Source of the DNA: Mercurialis annua | Taxonomy: Eukaryota > Streptophyta > Magnoliopsida > Malpighiales > Euphorbiaceae | Direction: 5' to 3' | Assembly: GCF_937616625.2 (NCBI RefSeq) | Contig: NC_065571.1 | Location: forward strand, 54,235,651 to 54,299,650 | Length of the DNA: 64,000 nt | Part shown: in pieces, positions 23,879 through 36,216 of the stretch | Position numbering within the stretch: the stretch's first letter is position 1 | Layout: every line of letters starts with the position of its first letter | Program-made: the position numbers and the translations under genes | Notes under the pieces: generated by a model | Told to the model about the DNA's origin: nothing | What the model saw: only the letters and a program-made list of their open reading frames with translations | The model's database searches: none

Positions 23879-25231
23879 TCAGAACCGGATTAACTTATAT
23901 TCATGCATTAACTTCAGATGTTGGAGATCCTCTTCCATTTCTAAAAACTTAGCACATAAAGATTCAAGATCATCGGCTTCTTTATTGAATGGGAGCCTGA
24001 GTGGCAGCCATCCCCCCTTTGAAACCTTCCCTAACACATCCAATCCCTTGCAATCAACGGATACCAAATTATATGCATCCTGGATAACGGACAACTGTTA
24101 TTATCAACTCAATAACTCCGATAATCAAAAAAACGCTGTAATTCAAAGTTACAACTCCATGACAAAAATGACAATGCATAATTTTTGGAGAATTTAAAAA
24201 TGGATTATATAAACCATTTAAGACAAGAAATATCTCGAACCCAACTTTTAAAAAAATAATCCTGACAGTGTTGGCATTACAAGTTATGAATTGCAGTTCA
24301 AGTAATTTAGGACCCAAATAAATGAACCTTTTGTTGTCTCTTATAAGTTCTAAGCTCTAGTTTCACAAATAAATTCCTTGGAACTAAAACTAGTCGATGA
24401 TTATAGTGCACAAAAAGTATGCTACCTTAATTGATGGTAACAAGTATTTGGAACACAAATGAGTCAGGGCTCTACGCCTTGCTTCACTTTGATTGATGCT
24501 ATCAACGAGCCATCCAGAAAAAGGCGCTGCACAACAAATAACTTTATATCATATATATGCATAAAAGAAAGTTATCGTGCCTGTAAATAGAATTTCTTAC
24601 CCAAGGGGCCTGGTTTGCATATTTTCACATTTTCCGATTCTGTTTTTTTGACATTGTCATAGAATTCTATAAACCAGTAACGACTGCACAAAAGAATTAC
24701 GCATGGCTTTTTTCATAATTTCACAAAATTCAGCACACGTGAACTACATAATAATTTAATAACCAATTTAATCTTATCAAATCTTCCGAAGAAAAAAAGA
24801 TGTAGAGTTTATTAGAACTCAGGATAGGTGCTACTACCCCCAATATGTTCCGGAAAGGAAGAAGATGGAAAATTCCCTTCCTTCATCTTCATAACATGCC
24901 ATCAGAATTCAACACTAGACTAGTAAAGAATTTTATAATGCCAGCTGAGATAAAAATAAATCAAGCAAGATTTAGCAATGGTGACAATATTCACATTAAT
25001 CGTTTAGAAAAACGATTAAGTAACAATAAGAAAACATCTAGTTTAATACCTCACTTCGAACTTATATACATTATATTTTTCACCTCCATCGAGCAGCTTT
25101 TTGAGATTTTCACTTCTTGAGGTAATAGCTCGATTGGAACAATTTAAAGTGCCACAAATTTCATAGAACTTGTTCATCGCTCTGTGTTCTGACTCTATGA
25201 CTTCTTTTACATTTTCCAAGGCCAACAACGC
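23879..25231 (-). pseudogene. 5'-truncated gene of unknown function (or 3' exons of a gene with unseen 5' end)
   Basis: Four exons on the - strand join in frame with good GT-AG sites: 25231-25050, 24683-24601, 24526-24426 and 24079-23879. They give about 188 residues ending in a stop. Readable pieces are ALLALENVKEVIESEHRAMN, RYWFIEFYDNVKKTESENVK, APFSGWLVDSINQSEARRRA and GGWLPLRLPFNKEADDLESL, then EMEEDLQHLKLM. The frame opens at a splice acceptor, so 5' exons are required. None were found in the 1.3 kb before serine acetyltransferase begins on the other strand at 26540; that interval holds transposon-like DNA. The coding exons themselves have no stops or frameshifts, so the loss is either recent or the 5' exons are short and unseen. 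The C-terminus looks coiled-coil. I do not recognise the family. Confidence 0.6.
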
Positions 25232-25239
25232 CTGCGACA

Positions 25240-26400
25240 AGAATATAAAAAAAATAACATGAAATTTATTTTTATTTTTAATACAGATAAATTGACATTC
25301 AATAATAAAGAGGATTAGTCAAATATATCATTGCACCGAATCATCCTCTCCGGGTAGGGGTGGCCACAATTCATGGTTCAAAGAATAATTGAACCGGCTC
25401 TGAACCGCCCTTTAGACCGTTCCAGTCGCGGTTCAGAACTCGCCGTTCCCAGTTTTGGACGGTTTGAAATTTTTTAAAAATGTATTTTATGAAATTAAAC
25501 TTAAGATAAATTATTAAGGTTTAATAGCTTAAAAATCACGAACTTCAGCATGTTTTCTAAAGTTAACACAAACTTTTATTTTTGGTAAATTTGGACACCA
25601 AGTTTCATTTTTTTTGTAATTTTAAACAGTGTTTATCTGGTGTATACATCAACATTTTTCTAACGGAAATTTTATCGGTGTTAAAATTGCAAATAAATGA
25701 TAGTTCTCGTATTAATTTGCCAAGATTAAAAATTTATGTTAAATTTTATCGGTGTTAAATTTGCAAAGCTAAATTTTAGCATTATTAAATTCTAACAGTG
25801 GGCCATATAAATCCTTACAATTGGTAGTACTAATAATTTCTTGTTTCTATGGAAGTTTGGTTTCCGAAAGAACCGATCCGAAATATTTCAGTTCGGTAAT
25901 ATTCGGTTTTAAACAAATTTCGATCAATTCGGTTCAATGACCAAAAAATTTAAAGACCGGCCAGCTAATGATTTTAGATCGGTTTGGTCACCGCGCACCG
26001 TTACATAATAGGGTTTTATCATTTATAGACAAGGACTGGGGCAATACACACTCGGACTTGGATCGAACTTATGACGGCATAGTAGCCCGATTGTTCAAAA
26101 AGTTCAAACCTTTTCGACTATTTATAAATTTAATCAAACCTAATTTTCAGTAATAATAATTTTAATCAATTTTAATAATTATGCATAATTTTATATATCA
26201 ATTAAGTAATTTTTAGAATTGGCAAAAACTTCTATAATGTATTAGATTAGTATTCCTGAAAATTAAAAACTTTTGTTAGATTTATAAAGTTTGGATTTTT
26301 TAAGCACAAGGCCATGTATTTTATGTGGCTGACCAATATTTTCTCTTGTTGTTAGTCAGCAGCTGAGTTGCCACGTGTCCTTGTCAATCACCATTACCCA
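25240..26400. other. Intergenic, transposon fragments
   Basis: At about 25354 the sequence TAGGGGTGGCCACAATTCAT resembles a hAT terminus followed by AACCG-rich DNA, but no matching right end was found. 26043-26205 is a copy of the repeat at 11025-11310. No gene was seen. Confidence 0.45.
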
Positions 26401-26539
26401 AAACTCCCCGTTTTGGTGATATCATAATAAAATTAAAACCCCAAATTATAATATCCATAACTCAGTACATTCACCAAAATCAAGAAAAAAAAAAATACAA
26501 TCTCTGAAACCTCCACTCATTTCTTCTCAATAAAAACAA

Positions 26540-27979
26540 ATGCCGGCCGGAGAGCTCCGCTACCCATCTCCGCCGGCGTCAACAACACCACAACTTCCAC
26601 AAACCAACAACTCAAACGGAGACGAGACATGGGTATGGGCCCAGATAAAAGCGGAGGCTCGCCGTGATGCGGAGTCGGAGCCGGCGTTAGCTAGCTACCT
26701 GTATTCGACGATTCTGTCACATTCGTCGCTAGAGAGATCGTTAGCTTTTCATTTGGGGAATAAGCTGTGCTCTTCTACACTGCTTTCAACTCTTTTATAT
26801 GATCTTTTCTTGAATACTTTTTCTTCCGACCATTCTCTGCTTGCTGCTTCTGTTGCTGATCTTAGGGCTGCTCGTGTTCGTGACCCGGCTTGTGTCTCGT
26901 TTTCTCACTGTCTTCTTAATTATAAAGGCTTCTTGGCTTGTCAGGTGTGTGATTTTATCTGTTGTATTGTGAAATTTCTAATCTTTAGTTTGTGGGTTGC
27001 TTGTGAAATATCAAAAATTGTAAGAATCTGGTGAATTAGATTATTTAATTATCAATATTTGTGTTGAATGGTGAAAAAACATTATTAGGTGCCCGTTTCG
27101 GTACTCGAACGCTTGGCGTTACAGACACTAAAAATCACGTTTAACATATTAAACCTTAAAATAATGTTATTTTGCCGTGTCCGTATATGTGTCCAAGTGT
27201 TCCGTTTTCCAGTATCCGTGTCCAGGTGTTGTGTCCCTGCTACCTAATGAAGGAAGATTTATAGTTGGCCTAGCTCTTTGTATATGGTGTTTAAAGTGAA
27301 TAAAAACATGAATTATCCAAAACAAAGAACATATAAAGGTATAAATATAAATCCATGAAATGACAACATTGTTGTGATTGAATTGAAATTATGTCTTAAT
27401 TTTGGATTGTGATTGTAAGGATGAAGGAAATGTTTACAGTTGGCTTAGCTCTTTGTTTATGTTGTGTTTTTTATGGGTTTGAAGTAGGCTCATCGAGTTG
27501 CTCACAAGTTGTGGAGTGAATCGCGTAGGCCGCTGGCACTTGCTTTACACTCTCGAATAGCTGATGTTTTTGCTGTGGATATACATCCAGCTGCAAAGAT
27601 AGGGAAGGGGATATTGTTTGATCATGCAACTGGTGTTGTGATTGGTGAAACCGCGGTCATAGGGAATAATGTGTCGATTTTGCACCATGTCACGCTTGGA
27701 GGAACAGGAAAGGCATGTGGTGATCGACATCCGAAGATTGGAGACGGAGTATTGATTGGAGCAGGTGCAACAATTTTAGGCAATGTTAAAATTGGGGAAG
27801 GTGCGAAGATTGGTGCTGGCTCGGTTGTGCTGATTGATGTTCCCGCTAGAACTACGGCAGTTGGGAACCCGGCTAAGTTGGTGGGTGGAAAGGAAACACC
27901 CGCGAAGCATGAGGAATGTCCCGGAGAATCCATGGATCATACTTCTTTTATCTCGGAATGGTCAGATTATATTATTTGA
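26540..27979 (+). CDS. SERAT1;1: Serine O-acetyltransferase (cytosolic type)
   Basis: Two exons, 26540-26944 and 27488-27979 (phase 0), give 298 residues. The enzyme makes O-acetylserine from serine and acetyl-CoA, the entry step of cysteine synthesis. The N-terminal helical domain runs from about residue 30 (TWVWAQIKAEARRDAESEP) to AHRVAHKLW at about 136-144. Then comes the left-handed beta-helix with DIHPAAKIGKGI, FDHATGVVIGETAVIG, HHVTLGGTGK, GDRHPKIGDGVLIGAGATIL and VPARTTAVGNPAKLVGG. The protein ends EWSDYII; the C-terminal tail with final Ile is known to dock into O-acetylserine (thiol) lyase. There is no obvious organelle transit peptide, which fits the cytosolic SERAT1;1 class. Isoform assignment rests on that and on neighbours (ET and NDL genes). 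Confidence 0.93.
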
Positions 27980-29105
27980 TTCGATAATCAATCTTATACC
28001 AGGTGCTATATACGAGTTTCATGTTGTGTTTTGCCAAATTATACATTGTGACGAAGATGTTCTGCTAATGATTTGTGTATCTATGCCTGTTTGTAATTTA
28101 CCAATGAAACACATAAAAACTATTATCATAAAGGAATAAGCTGCCTTCGATTTGGTTCTTGCTATGTATGAATTCTACATGATATTGTAATCTCATCAAC
28201 TCTTTTTCTTATATTCAAATTCAATTTATATATTCTGGTATCCTTTTGATAGTAGTTGGATTTTTTTTATTCTTAAACAGATTCAACTCTGATACTCGGT
28301 TATGGATAGCTGAGCTGATAGCTGTTCTGTGCTTGACTGCTGCTATTGTTCATAATAAGTTTCTGAAAGTATATCCATAAATTGGTTTTATCCACCCGTT
28401 TAGATTTATACTTATTTCTTCCAATGCTGTAATGTACATGACAATTTTGACTCATAAATGCTAACGGCGATTTGATTTGTCAATTGAGAAGAGGAGTGTT
28501 TGTGGGTGTATTTAAATCCACAACCTAACAGTTTGCTGCTTAACGTTTGATTTGAGCTATAGCTTATTGATTGATTGGTAAATAATCGAGTAAAAATAAA
28601 ATTTTAATGCAAGTACTTAAAACTCTTTGTTGATAACTTACAAGTATAATACCCCAAAAAAGAGAATGAAAACAAATTAGGGTTTCTTAAAAACAAACGA
28701 ATCCGTTAAAATTATGCTGTTTAATTATGCTGAACTTAACACATGAAAAAAAAAAAAACACCTTGCATTTGACATTTTGTACCATTTTACCTTTTATCTT
28801 CAAATTATCCAATAATTTTTTACCACGTCAGTTTTGATGTGTAAAATGCTCTATTCAATTTTTGATGGAATAAAACGAGTTAAAGTGTCAAGTTCAAGGT
28901 ATTTGTTTTCTCTAAAGCTATAAATATGACTTTTCCCTGCCAAATTTGGGGACAAAAATGAACATTTGTGCAACCTAATAGCAGCATTTTTACAGGTAAT
29001 ACTGTACCAATACGTCAGCGTTTCATACGACCCAACAGTCCAAAAAAATTCCGTAGGATATTTATCACGCTTCAGATATAACTGTTACTTCGGCATATCG
29101 ATGCA
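27980..29105. other. Intergenic between serine acetyltransferase and PPR gene
   Basis: The first 150-200 bp are probably 3' UTR of the acetyltransferase. 28486-28585 is a tRNA-derived SINE copy listed separately. The rest is AT-rich and otherwise unremarkable. Confidence 0.5.
28486..28585 (-). mobile_element. tRNA-derived SINE copy (degenerate)
   Basis: Read on the - strand, AAGCTATAGCTCAAATCAAA resembles a pol III A box, and TGTGGATTTAAATACACCCA resembles the B box region. It matches the better-preserved SINE at 44749-44853 along most of its length. No clear target duplication. Confidence 0.55.
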
Positions 29106-30509
29106 ATGGCATCTATGGTTTCTCTTCAACCTACAAGAAACCCAATGATGTTATCTCCTCACATCTTTCAAACCCTAAAAACAAACCCATCCTCTCTAAA
29201 CCCAACTCAAAAATATAAACCCTTTTGTTCCTCCTCCTACGCAGCCTCCAAGTCACAGAGTAGCTCCATCTCCAAGTTTTACCGTCGCAAAAACAACCCC
29301 TCAAACGAACATAAACTTGACAAATCTAATCCAAACAGCAATGGCCCATTACGTGGGAACTCCACAAATGTCACTCCAAATGTTGATTTGATTAGTTTAT
29401 GTGACGAGGGTAAAGTTAAGGAGGTTTTAGAGTATATTAGCCAGGGAGTTTCAGCTGATTATAATGTTTTCTGTGCTCTGTTAGATTCTTGCGGGAATTT
29501 GAAGCTGCTTGATATGGGTAGAAGGGCTTATGAGTTCTTGAGGCGGTCGAATTATGTTAATGATGTTGAAATGAATAATAAATTGATGGGAATGTTTATA
29601 AAATGTGGGAGTATGAGAGATGCACGCAGGGTGTTTGATAAAATGCCGGAGAGGAATTTAGGCTCCTGGCATTTGTTGTTAAACGGGTATGCGCAGAACG
29701 GGGAGGGGGATAACGGGTTGATGTTGTTTGAGGAAATGAAGAAATTGGGATTGAAGTTGAATGAGGAGAGTTTCTTGGCGGTTTTCGCTGCTTGTTCTAC
29801 TGTAGGAGCTGTAGACGAGGGGTTATTATACTTTGAAGCAATGAGAAATGAGTATGGAATCAGTCCTGGGATTGAACATTATCTTGGAGTTATTAACATA
29901 CTAGGATCAGCTGGTTATTTGTATGAAGCAAAGGAGTTCATTGAGACACTGCCATTTGAGCCTACTGTGGAAGTTTGGAGGGCTCTTCGGAATTTTGCGA
30001 GAATTCATGGAGATATTGAACTCGAAGATCATGCTGACCAGTTATTGGTTGATCTCGATCCTTCTGAGGATAATGCTAATAAAATTGCATTGCCCCTAAG
30101 GAAAAAACATACGGCTGTTAATATGCTGGAAGATAAGAATAGGCTTGGTGAGTATAGGTGTGCTGAACCCTACAGAGAAGAGGGTTTCGGCAAATTGAAA
30201 GGTTTAAACGGGCAGATGAGAGAAGCGGGTTATGTTCCGGATACGAGATATGTCCTTCATGATATCGATGAGGAAGCAAAAGAACAGGCATTATTATATC
30301 ACAGCGAGCGCTTGGCGATTGCTTATGGTTTGATCAGTACGCCTGCTAGGCAAACTCTTAGAATCATGAAGAACCTTCGAATTTGTGGGGACTGTCACAA
30401 TGCAATAAAAATTATGTCAAATATAGTCGGAAGAGAGCTTATCGTCAGGGACAACAAGCGGTTTCATCATTTTAAGGATGGCAGATGCTCTTGCGGAGAT
30501 TACTGGTGA
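29106..30509 (+). CDS. Short PPR protein with DYW deaminase domain
   Basis: A single exon of 467 residues. The N-terminus (1-75) is rich in Ser, Asn, Lys and Arg with few acids, as in organelle transit peptides. About four or five PPR motifs follow (roughly residues 95-265, for example [20 protein letters not shown] and [20 protein letters not shown]), then an E1-like stretch. The DYW domain spans 375-467, with the zinc/catalytic motif [16 protein letters not shown], and the end [14 protein letters not shown]. These are the residues required for C-to-U editing activity. The short PPR tract with a complete DYW resembles the Arabidopsis DYW2/MEF8 group, whose members supply deaminase activity to other editing PPR proteins. 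A downstream ATG (MMLSPHIF) is a possible alternative start. Confidence 0.9.
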   Translation: MASMVSLQPTRNPMMLSPHIFQTLKTNPSSLNPTQKYKPFCSSSYAASKSQSSSISKFYRRKNNPSNEHKLDKSNPNSNGPLRGNSTNVTPNVDLISLCDEGKVKEVLEYISQGVSADYNVFCALLDSCGNLKLLDMGRRAYEFLRRSNYVNDVEMNNKLMGMFIKCGSMRDARRVFDKMPERNLGSWHLLLNGYAQNGEGDNGLMLFEEMKKLGLKLNEESFLAVFAACSTVGAVDEGLLYFEAMRNEYGISPGIEHYLGVINILGSAGYLYEAKEFIETLPFEPTVEVWRALRNFARIHGDIELEDHADQLLVDLDPSEDNANKIALPLRKKHTAVNMLEDKNRLGEYRCAEPYREEGFGKLKGLNGQMREAGYVPDTRYVLHDIDEEAKEQALLYHSERLAIAYGLISTPARQTLRIMKNLRICGDCHNAIKIMSNIVGRELIVRDNKRFHHFKDGRCSCGDYW

Positions 30510-31114
30510 TTATTTTAACACTTTAATGCTCTAATTCTGCTTCATTACTGTATCAATGTCAAAATATTAATTGCAAATACATTTTTTATATTGTGCTGAT
30601 GTTGGAACTTAATAGAATGTTCAATATTTAACTGAAAACCATTCGTGACTATCTTTATATAATTTATATCAATAATGCAATCATTTTTTCTTTAATGCCG
30701 GAATTCATTGTTATCGCGTACATGTAGTTCAAATTAAATCAAATCCATGTTCCGTGCAAACCAAAGACTCGTGACGGGTATAAATCACTATATAATTTGT
30801 TAATACAGAAATCATTTGGACAATTAAGAAAATACAGAACTTTTATTCATGTTCAAACTTCTGTACATACAATGTATGTGGATCTTAACTAAAGTAATCA
30901 CATATACTTATGAGAAACTAATTCTAAGTACATCAATACAATTTGCTGCTATAATATCTGTGAGGCTAGACATTGTACAAGGTTATTGAAGGTGGTACAA
31001 GGATGAATTTAACCTAAGCAAGTGCCATAATACAGCTCGAAAAGAATTGAATGAAAAATCTAATTAATCTGAGTAAAAATACTAATTGGGATTAAGAATA
31101 GGCAGTTACATTTT
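30510..31114. other. Convergent intergenic region, 3' UTRs
   Basis: This lies between the convergent PPR gene and CoA-carrier gene. It is AT-rich, with no coding or repeat structure beyond presumptive 3' untranslated regions. Confidence 0.5.
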
Positions 31115-33367
31115 TCAAGAGTGAAGGGATGGTCGGATACTTCTTTTGTCTGTCACACCTTCTAGTACATCTCGAGATGGTACTCTCAGGCAAGATTTCA
31201 TGAGGTCATAAACTGTAAAACCGATTGCCACAGAAGGCACAACCTGAAAAGCCATAGATTTACAGCAGTCAATTAAAAACATGGCAAAGGAAAACCAAAG
31301 AAAAGTAAACGAACAAATGGTCATCCATCGCAGTCCTAAAATTTGTCTACTAGGGTCAATTAATTCAAACTTAGTCATGTTAATCAATTGAGGACAACAC
31401 TCTAAATTCTTAGGTAAACTAAGGACATTGTCATCTATTTTTAGGTCAATTAACGCCAAAATTAGGTAATCCCTGTACTTGAACTCGTTCAAGTTATACA
31501 ATTTGGGATTTAATTGACCTAAATATAGAGAATATTGTCCTTAATTGATCAAAAAGGCTAAGTGTCACCGACACACAAGTTCAGGAACCTTATGAACATT
31601 TGCTTAATAGTAAACAGACGTGGGGGATTTGATACCTTCAAGTAATTGATGCTTAGCCCTGAAAATAGCTGCTTCCACCCTTGCCTTTGAGTAATCATAA
31701 CGAGGGTTTCAAATGTTCCTTTCAGTTCTGCAGAATCGGAAGCTGCAAGTCTTTGGACCTGTCCAGAGGGCATTATTGATCATCCCTGTTTCACTAACTG
31801 AATTCAAGGTACTTAGCATCTAAAATGATTACCTGCATTTGCCTTCTCACAACATCAAGAGGGTATGTGAAAGTCTGACCTAACAAACCAGCAACAGATC
31901 CGCATACCAGTTTAACCGTAATATCTTTCTTGTGCTCCTCGGGAACATGGCGTTTCATCTCCTCGAAAAAGTAAAACTTTAAACCAGCATAAGGGAAGAT
32001 TCCGTATAGCGATGGAGCTGACAATGATTTATACATATTAACTATTAAGACCTTGTGCAGAGAAGTTAATCAGAAACACCAAAAGTCCATCTGTTGGAAC
32101 ACATACCTACGCCACGGTAGAGGCCTCTAAATCCAGATTCTCTGAAAGTTTTTGAGAAACAGTCCAAGATTCCTTTGTAAACTTGCTCGGTCCTAAGACC
32201 TGCCGGAACACTCATTTTTGAAGGACCGACAACCTGCACTATCAAACACAGCTCATTCTAAGTGAAAATTGGGAACTATAAAAATCTAGTCAAATCTCCA
32301 TTAATAGAGTTAACTGAGGGAGATTTTTCAATCATTTACCTGATAAGCCAACTTAGTCCGAACTAAATCGAGAGGATAAGTAAAAAGCACAGCTGTTCCT
32401 CCAGCAAATGACCCTGCCACTAAATCGAGTACAGGACCCCTTCCGACATCAGGATGACTGAGGATGATCCATCTACGATATTGCTCATAAGTCATATAAT
32501 GCAAAGCTGCATAAGGAACAATCCTAGCAACACTAGCTCCATTTCCTCTGCAGATAAAATAAAACCCACAACAGAAATGAGAACAACCAAAATACAACGT
32601 AAAAAAAATACAGATATTCATAGAAAAACAATGCCTTGATGATCCACCTATAAAAACCCATAATTCCTTCTGTCTTTGCAATTTTATTAATGGATCCAGA
32701 GAGTCCTATAGCCTTATATTCATCTCTTCTGGTCTGAAAAACACAAATGAATCAGCTTTATTCTCCATCGAGTCTTTAGCCAGTGGCCGATCTTGACTTC
32801 AATTTTCGACGGATCAAACTAAATGCACATAAAACTAAATTTTTATAAATATAAATATGAACAATTTTTGGAGGACTGGAATAAATGCACATAATATTTT
32901 ATCATTTACTTTTAAGGGTCAAAACTTTATATTAAAATTTGTTTACTATAACACAAAAACTCGGTAAACTTTTCAATTTTGGGTGGTCATGCCCTAATAA
33001 AAGAGCATCCTATTTCAATTTGGCAACTTCAGTGAAATCAAGTTCATAATCAACTGCAAATCATGAAAAAGAACTGCAATCACAAAAATTAAAGAATTAA
33101 AACAACCATCATTACCCAATCTTTTAAAAAAAATAAAAGCCAAGAATCAAGATTCTAAACTAAAATTTGCGAAATTAGAAGCAAGAAGAAAAGTTATATA
33201 TAATAAACCTGAAACAAAATCTTGACACGTTCAAGAGGAGCAACAATAGACTTTGCTATGCCACCGGCAAGACCACCGGCGATCAACTCCTTTGCGAAAA
33301 CCGGCAAGGACTCTATTATTCCATCCAAGAACATTCCCATTTCAGTTTCTTCGTTTTTCTTTCCCAT
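31115..33367 (-). CDS. Mitochondrial carrier, coenzyme A transporter type
   Basis: Seven exons on the - strand: 33367-33209, 32733-32648, 32547-32340, 32233-32107, 32017-31833, 31758-31636 and 31243-31115. They give 338 residues. All three mitochondrial-carrier signature repeats are present: PLERVK at about residue 44, PLDLVRTK at about 142, and PLDVVRRQ at about 247. The protein begins with a short polar tail, then [56 protein letters not shown] and [20 protein letters not shown] fit the CoA transporter (CoAc) branch of inner-membrane carriers in Arabidopsis, which import CoA into the matrix. Substrate assignment is by family resemblance. An intron near 32.8-33.0 kb may contain a degraded hAT-like insertion. 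Confidence 0.92.
32779..33010. mobile_element. Possible degraded hAT-like insertion in carrier intron 1
   Basis: CAGTGGCCGATCTTGAC at 32779 resembles the terminus of the hAT element at 19248. The interior (TTTTTATAAATATAAAT and a GGTGGTCATG segment near 32980) also resembles that element. The right end is not preserved. Confidence 0.35.
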
Positions 33368-34015
33368 TATTGTTTAAAAAAGGAAAGAAGAAATTAAAGT
33401 GTGTTTGAAAGTTGAATTGAGAGCTAAAAATGATTGACTGGGGATTTTGTTTGACAGAAGATTCTTGAAAGAAAGAATAAAAACGTTTCTGGAAGAAGAA
33501 GATGGGAATTTGGGATTGGATAGTTTATATGTTTTGGAGAGGTGCTGACGAGTGACAGAAGCCCACGCAACTGGTTTTATATTATTGGTTCTTTTAGTGT
33601 TTTTCGATATATGTGCCCTTTTTTCTTATTCTTTCAACAGTCGCCAACCCAAACACACAATTTATTTTCCTATTAAATACAATTGACTCGACTAAAAATA
33701 TTTTTCTAAATATTCTGTAAAGTATTTTTTATAAACGATAAAATTTGAAGTCAAATTGTTCTTTAAAAAGAATTAAGATATCAATGAAAAATAAAATATA
33801 CAAAATTAATTTGATTAAAATAATTGTATGTTATTCTCGTAGAAATAATTTAATATTAGAGATCCTTATTTTGAAAATTGTATATATATATTAAAATTAA
33901 CAAAATTAGCATTCCATGAAAATCAATAAAATTAATTAAAAAAATGAACTTAGATAAAATTAAAGTAAATTTTCAAAGCACAAGTGGTGTGGACGTGCTC
34001 TTCACATCATAATTA
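33368..34015. other. Intergenic, carrier promoter side and AT-rich DNA
   Basis: The first ~180 bp upstream of the carrier start are purine-rich and probably contain its 5' UTR and promoter. The rest is AT-rich without recognised features, up to the Stowaway element at 34016. Confidence 0.5.
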
Positions 34016-34180
34016 CTCACTCCGTCTCAAATGACAAGCTGAAAATTTTATTTATAAACAATATTACACTTACCTTTATTTAATGACGTAATGAGAATAT
34101 ATATCTGATTAATCATACAAGGAATAAATAAATGTCTATAATTTAGGATAAAAACAAGCAAAAGGGGGCAAGAGAGGGAG
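34016..34180. mobile_element. Stowaway-type MITE, 165 bp
   Basis: It is flanked by TA on both sides (34014-34015 and 34181-34182). The ends CTCACTCCGTCTCAAATGAC and (reverse complement) CTCCCTCTCTTGCCCCC are partial inverted repeats of the CTCCCTCCGT type. No coding capacity. This is a typical Tc1/mariner derivative. Confidence 0.8.
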
Positions 34181-34446
34181 TATTACTTAATATAACATAT
34201 GATGATCTGAATTTACCTTTATCCTTTGATCAAATAAGCAACAACATATTATTTCTTGCAAATTATACTTTTTTTAATCAATTCCTATAATTCGTTCATG
34301 AAAATGAAAGGCTGTCAGGACCAAAGATCATTATGACTACTACCTACCTACTAATTATTCACGGTTGCTGAAGCATCAGCAGAATCAGAATCAGAATCAA
34401 ATCAAAACAATCAGCATCAAAGCACCTTTGCAATGATTTCTGAAAG

Positions 34447-36216
34447 CTAATGAGGAACAGTTAAAGTTTGAGGGTGTGCTTCCTGAGTGGAAGAAACCTT
34501 ACATTGCGACGACTTCTTGATGATCTCTTCACTGGAGATTTTGTTGATAAGGTAGAGAAGAACCTTTCCAAGCTCGTCTCCATTGCTCCACTCATGAACT
34601 TCTGCCTTGACAAGATCCGGATTTCTGCCAATGCAATTCCATAACGAGTAGTCCTTCCTTGGCATCACATAATCACCTTCTCCAAGTTTCAGAGATAGAC
34701 AGAAGTCACCACTCCCATCTCCAAGGTAGATAAATCTTTTCCCCCGATTTTCAGCCCGGATTTGTTCTATAACCAGACCCTGCATTGAGAAAAAAATGAC
34801 AAACTAGAATATGACCAATTCTCCTGCAATAAAAGTTTGTGGTTTGATTTCTTTACTAGCACTAGAAAACTTTATTAAATATTGTAAGCGGCAGGTTAGT
34901 CGTCCACTATGAGTTTTGGCGACTACGACATTGTTACAAAATAAGACTTGAGACTAATAACTAAATTTGAAAATTAGCATGAATGTTGGGGAATTAACAT
35001 CTGGTGAGGTAACTAGATTCAATCAAGGAATGCTAATAATCGCATCAAATAAAACTTGAGGTCCAAACAATAATATATATTCCATAATTTATATATTTCA
35101 TTTTCAATTTTATTAATCGATACCATTGATTCTGAGTTGGATAAATTTCTCAGGCTATTATCATTGACCAAAAGTTCTGTACTTACATGCTGCATCACAG
35201 TAAATCAAAACTGAAGCTTTCACCACATTGTGATGCTAAATGCAAATTTTGTATCAAACATGTAATCCATCCAATGAACTTACTAAAGTGTATAAGTTTT
35301 GCACATTAATCAACCTATATTAAGCAATGTAGCTAACATGAAATTCACCTTGCACAAATTTGCAGGGCATAAGTGACAGCCATGAGGAGGTGAGCTCAAA
35401 TCATGAAAAGGAAAAATCCGAAGCTTCCCCTCACCATCTACGAAGCTCGGATTTGTAATGATCTGCGAGAAGCATCCCAATAACCCGTGATGATCCAAGA
35501 TTTTCTCAATGAAAAACTGATTTGCATCGCTAAGTATTTTCAAATCACACCTAATAAAACAACAAAAACAACAGCAACATTACCAAACTAGCAAACACTC
35601 AATGAACACCAATAGGAACGAAACTCAACATGAAGAGAGCGCGTACCCAAGGGCACGAGCTGATTTAATTGCAGAAATAACATTCGGATGCAATGGAGTT
35701 CGATTTAAGCACTCTGTAATATCATCAACTGTTTTTCCTTGTGAGTGAAGCTCACTCATCATCCTATCCTGAAAAATTAGTCCAACAGCCTTAAAATCAA
35801 TACTAATACTAATAAATAGGTAGAATGGACACTTCATTCATTCGATCAACATGTTCTGTTTCGAAAACATTTCGGACACTTGATGCTTCGAACACAAAAC
35901 CTCTTTTTTTTCATAGAAAAACTTAAAATAACACCGTTTCGTGGTATCCGTGTCCGTACTACCTAATAATAACTTGATATTTGATTGGAGCAAAGCATAA
36001 ATAACCAGTAAATAAATAAAGAGCTGTAAAATACTAATATAAGAGAAGAAATGAATGTGAAATGAAAGCAGAAACCATGAGAGAGTTCCAGGGCAATGTA
36101 GAACGGAGTTGATTGAACAATGCGGTGAGTCCCATCTGAGTCACCACCCAACTATCGCTGTCGTCTTCGATTAGCGTCCTGTCAAAATCGAAAACCACCA
36201 CTATTTCCTCCGCCAT
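34447..36216 (-). CDS. HAD-superfamily small-molecule phosphatase (PHOSPHO/thiamine-phosphate-phosphatase-like)
   Basis: Four exons on the - strand: 36216-36076, 35768-35647, 35550-35349 and 34779-34447. They give 265 residues. HAD motif I is VVVFDFDRTLIEDDSD (DxDxT nucleophile at residues 10-14). Motif II is ILSDAN at about 91-96. Motifs III/IV are GKRFIYLGDGSGDFCLSLKL with the metal-binding GDGxGD. HDLSSPPHGCHLCPANLCKG and YVMPRKDYSLWNCI are typical of the plant family that includes PHOSPHO1-like phosphatases, pyrophosphatase PS2 and thiamine-phosphate-phosphatase-like proteins. Substrate cannot be fixed from sequence; the overall pattern is closest to the thiamine-phosphate-phosphatase-like branch. 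Likely cytosolic, as no targeting signal is seen. Confidence 0.9.
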
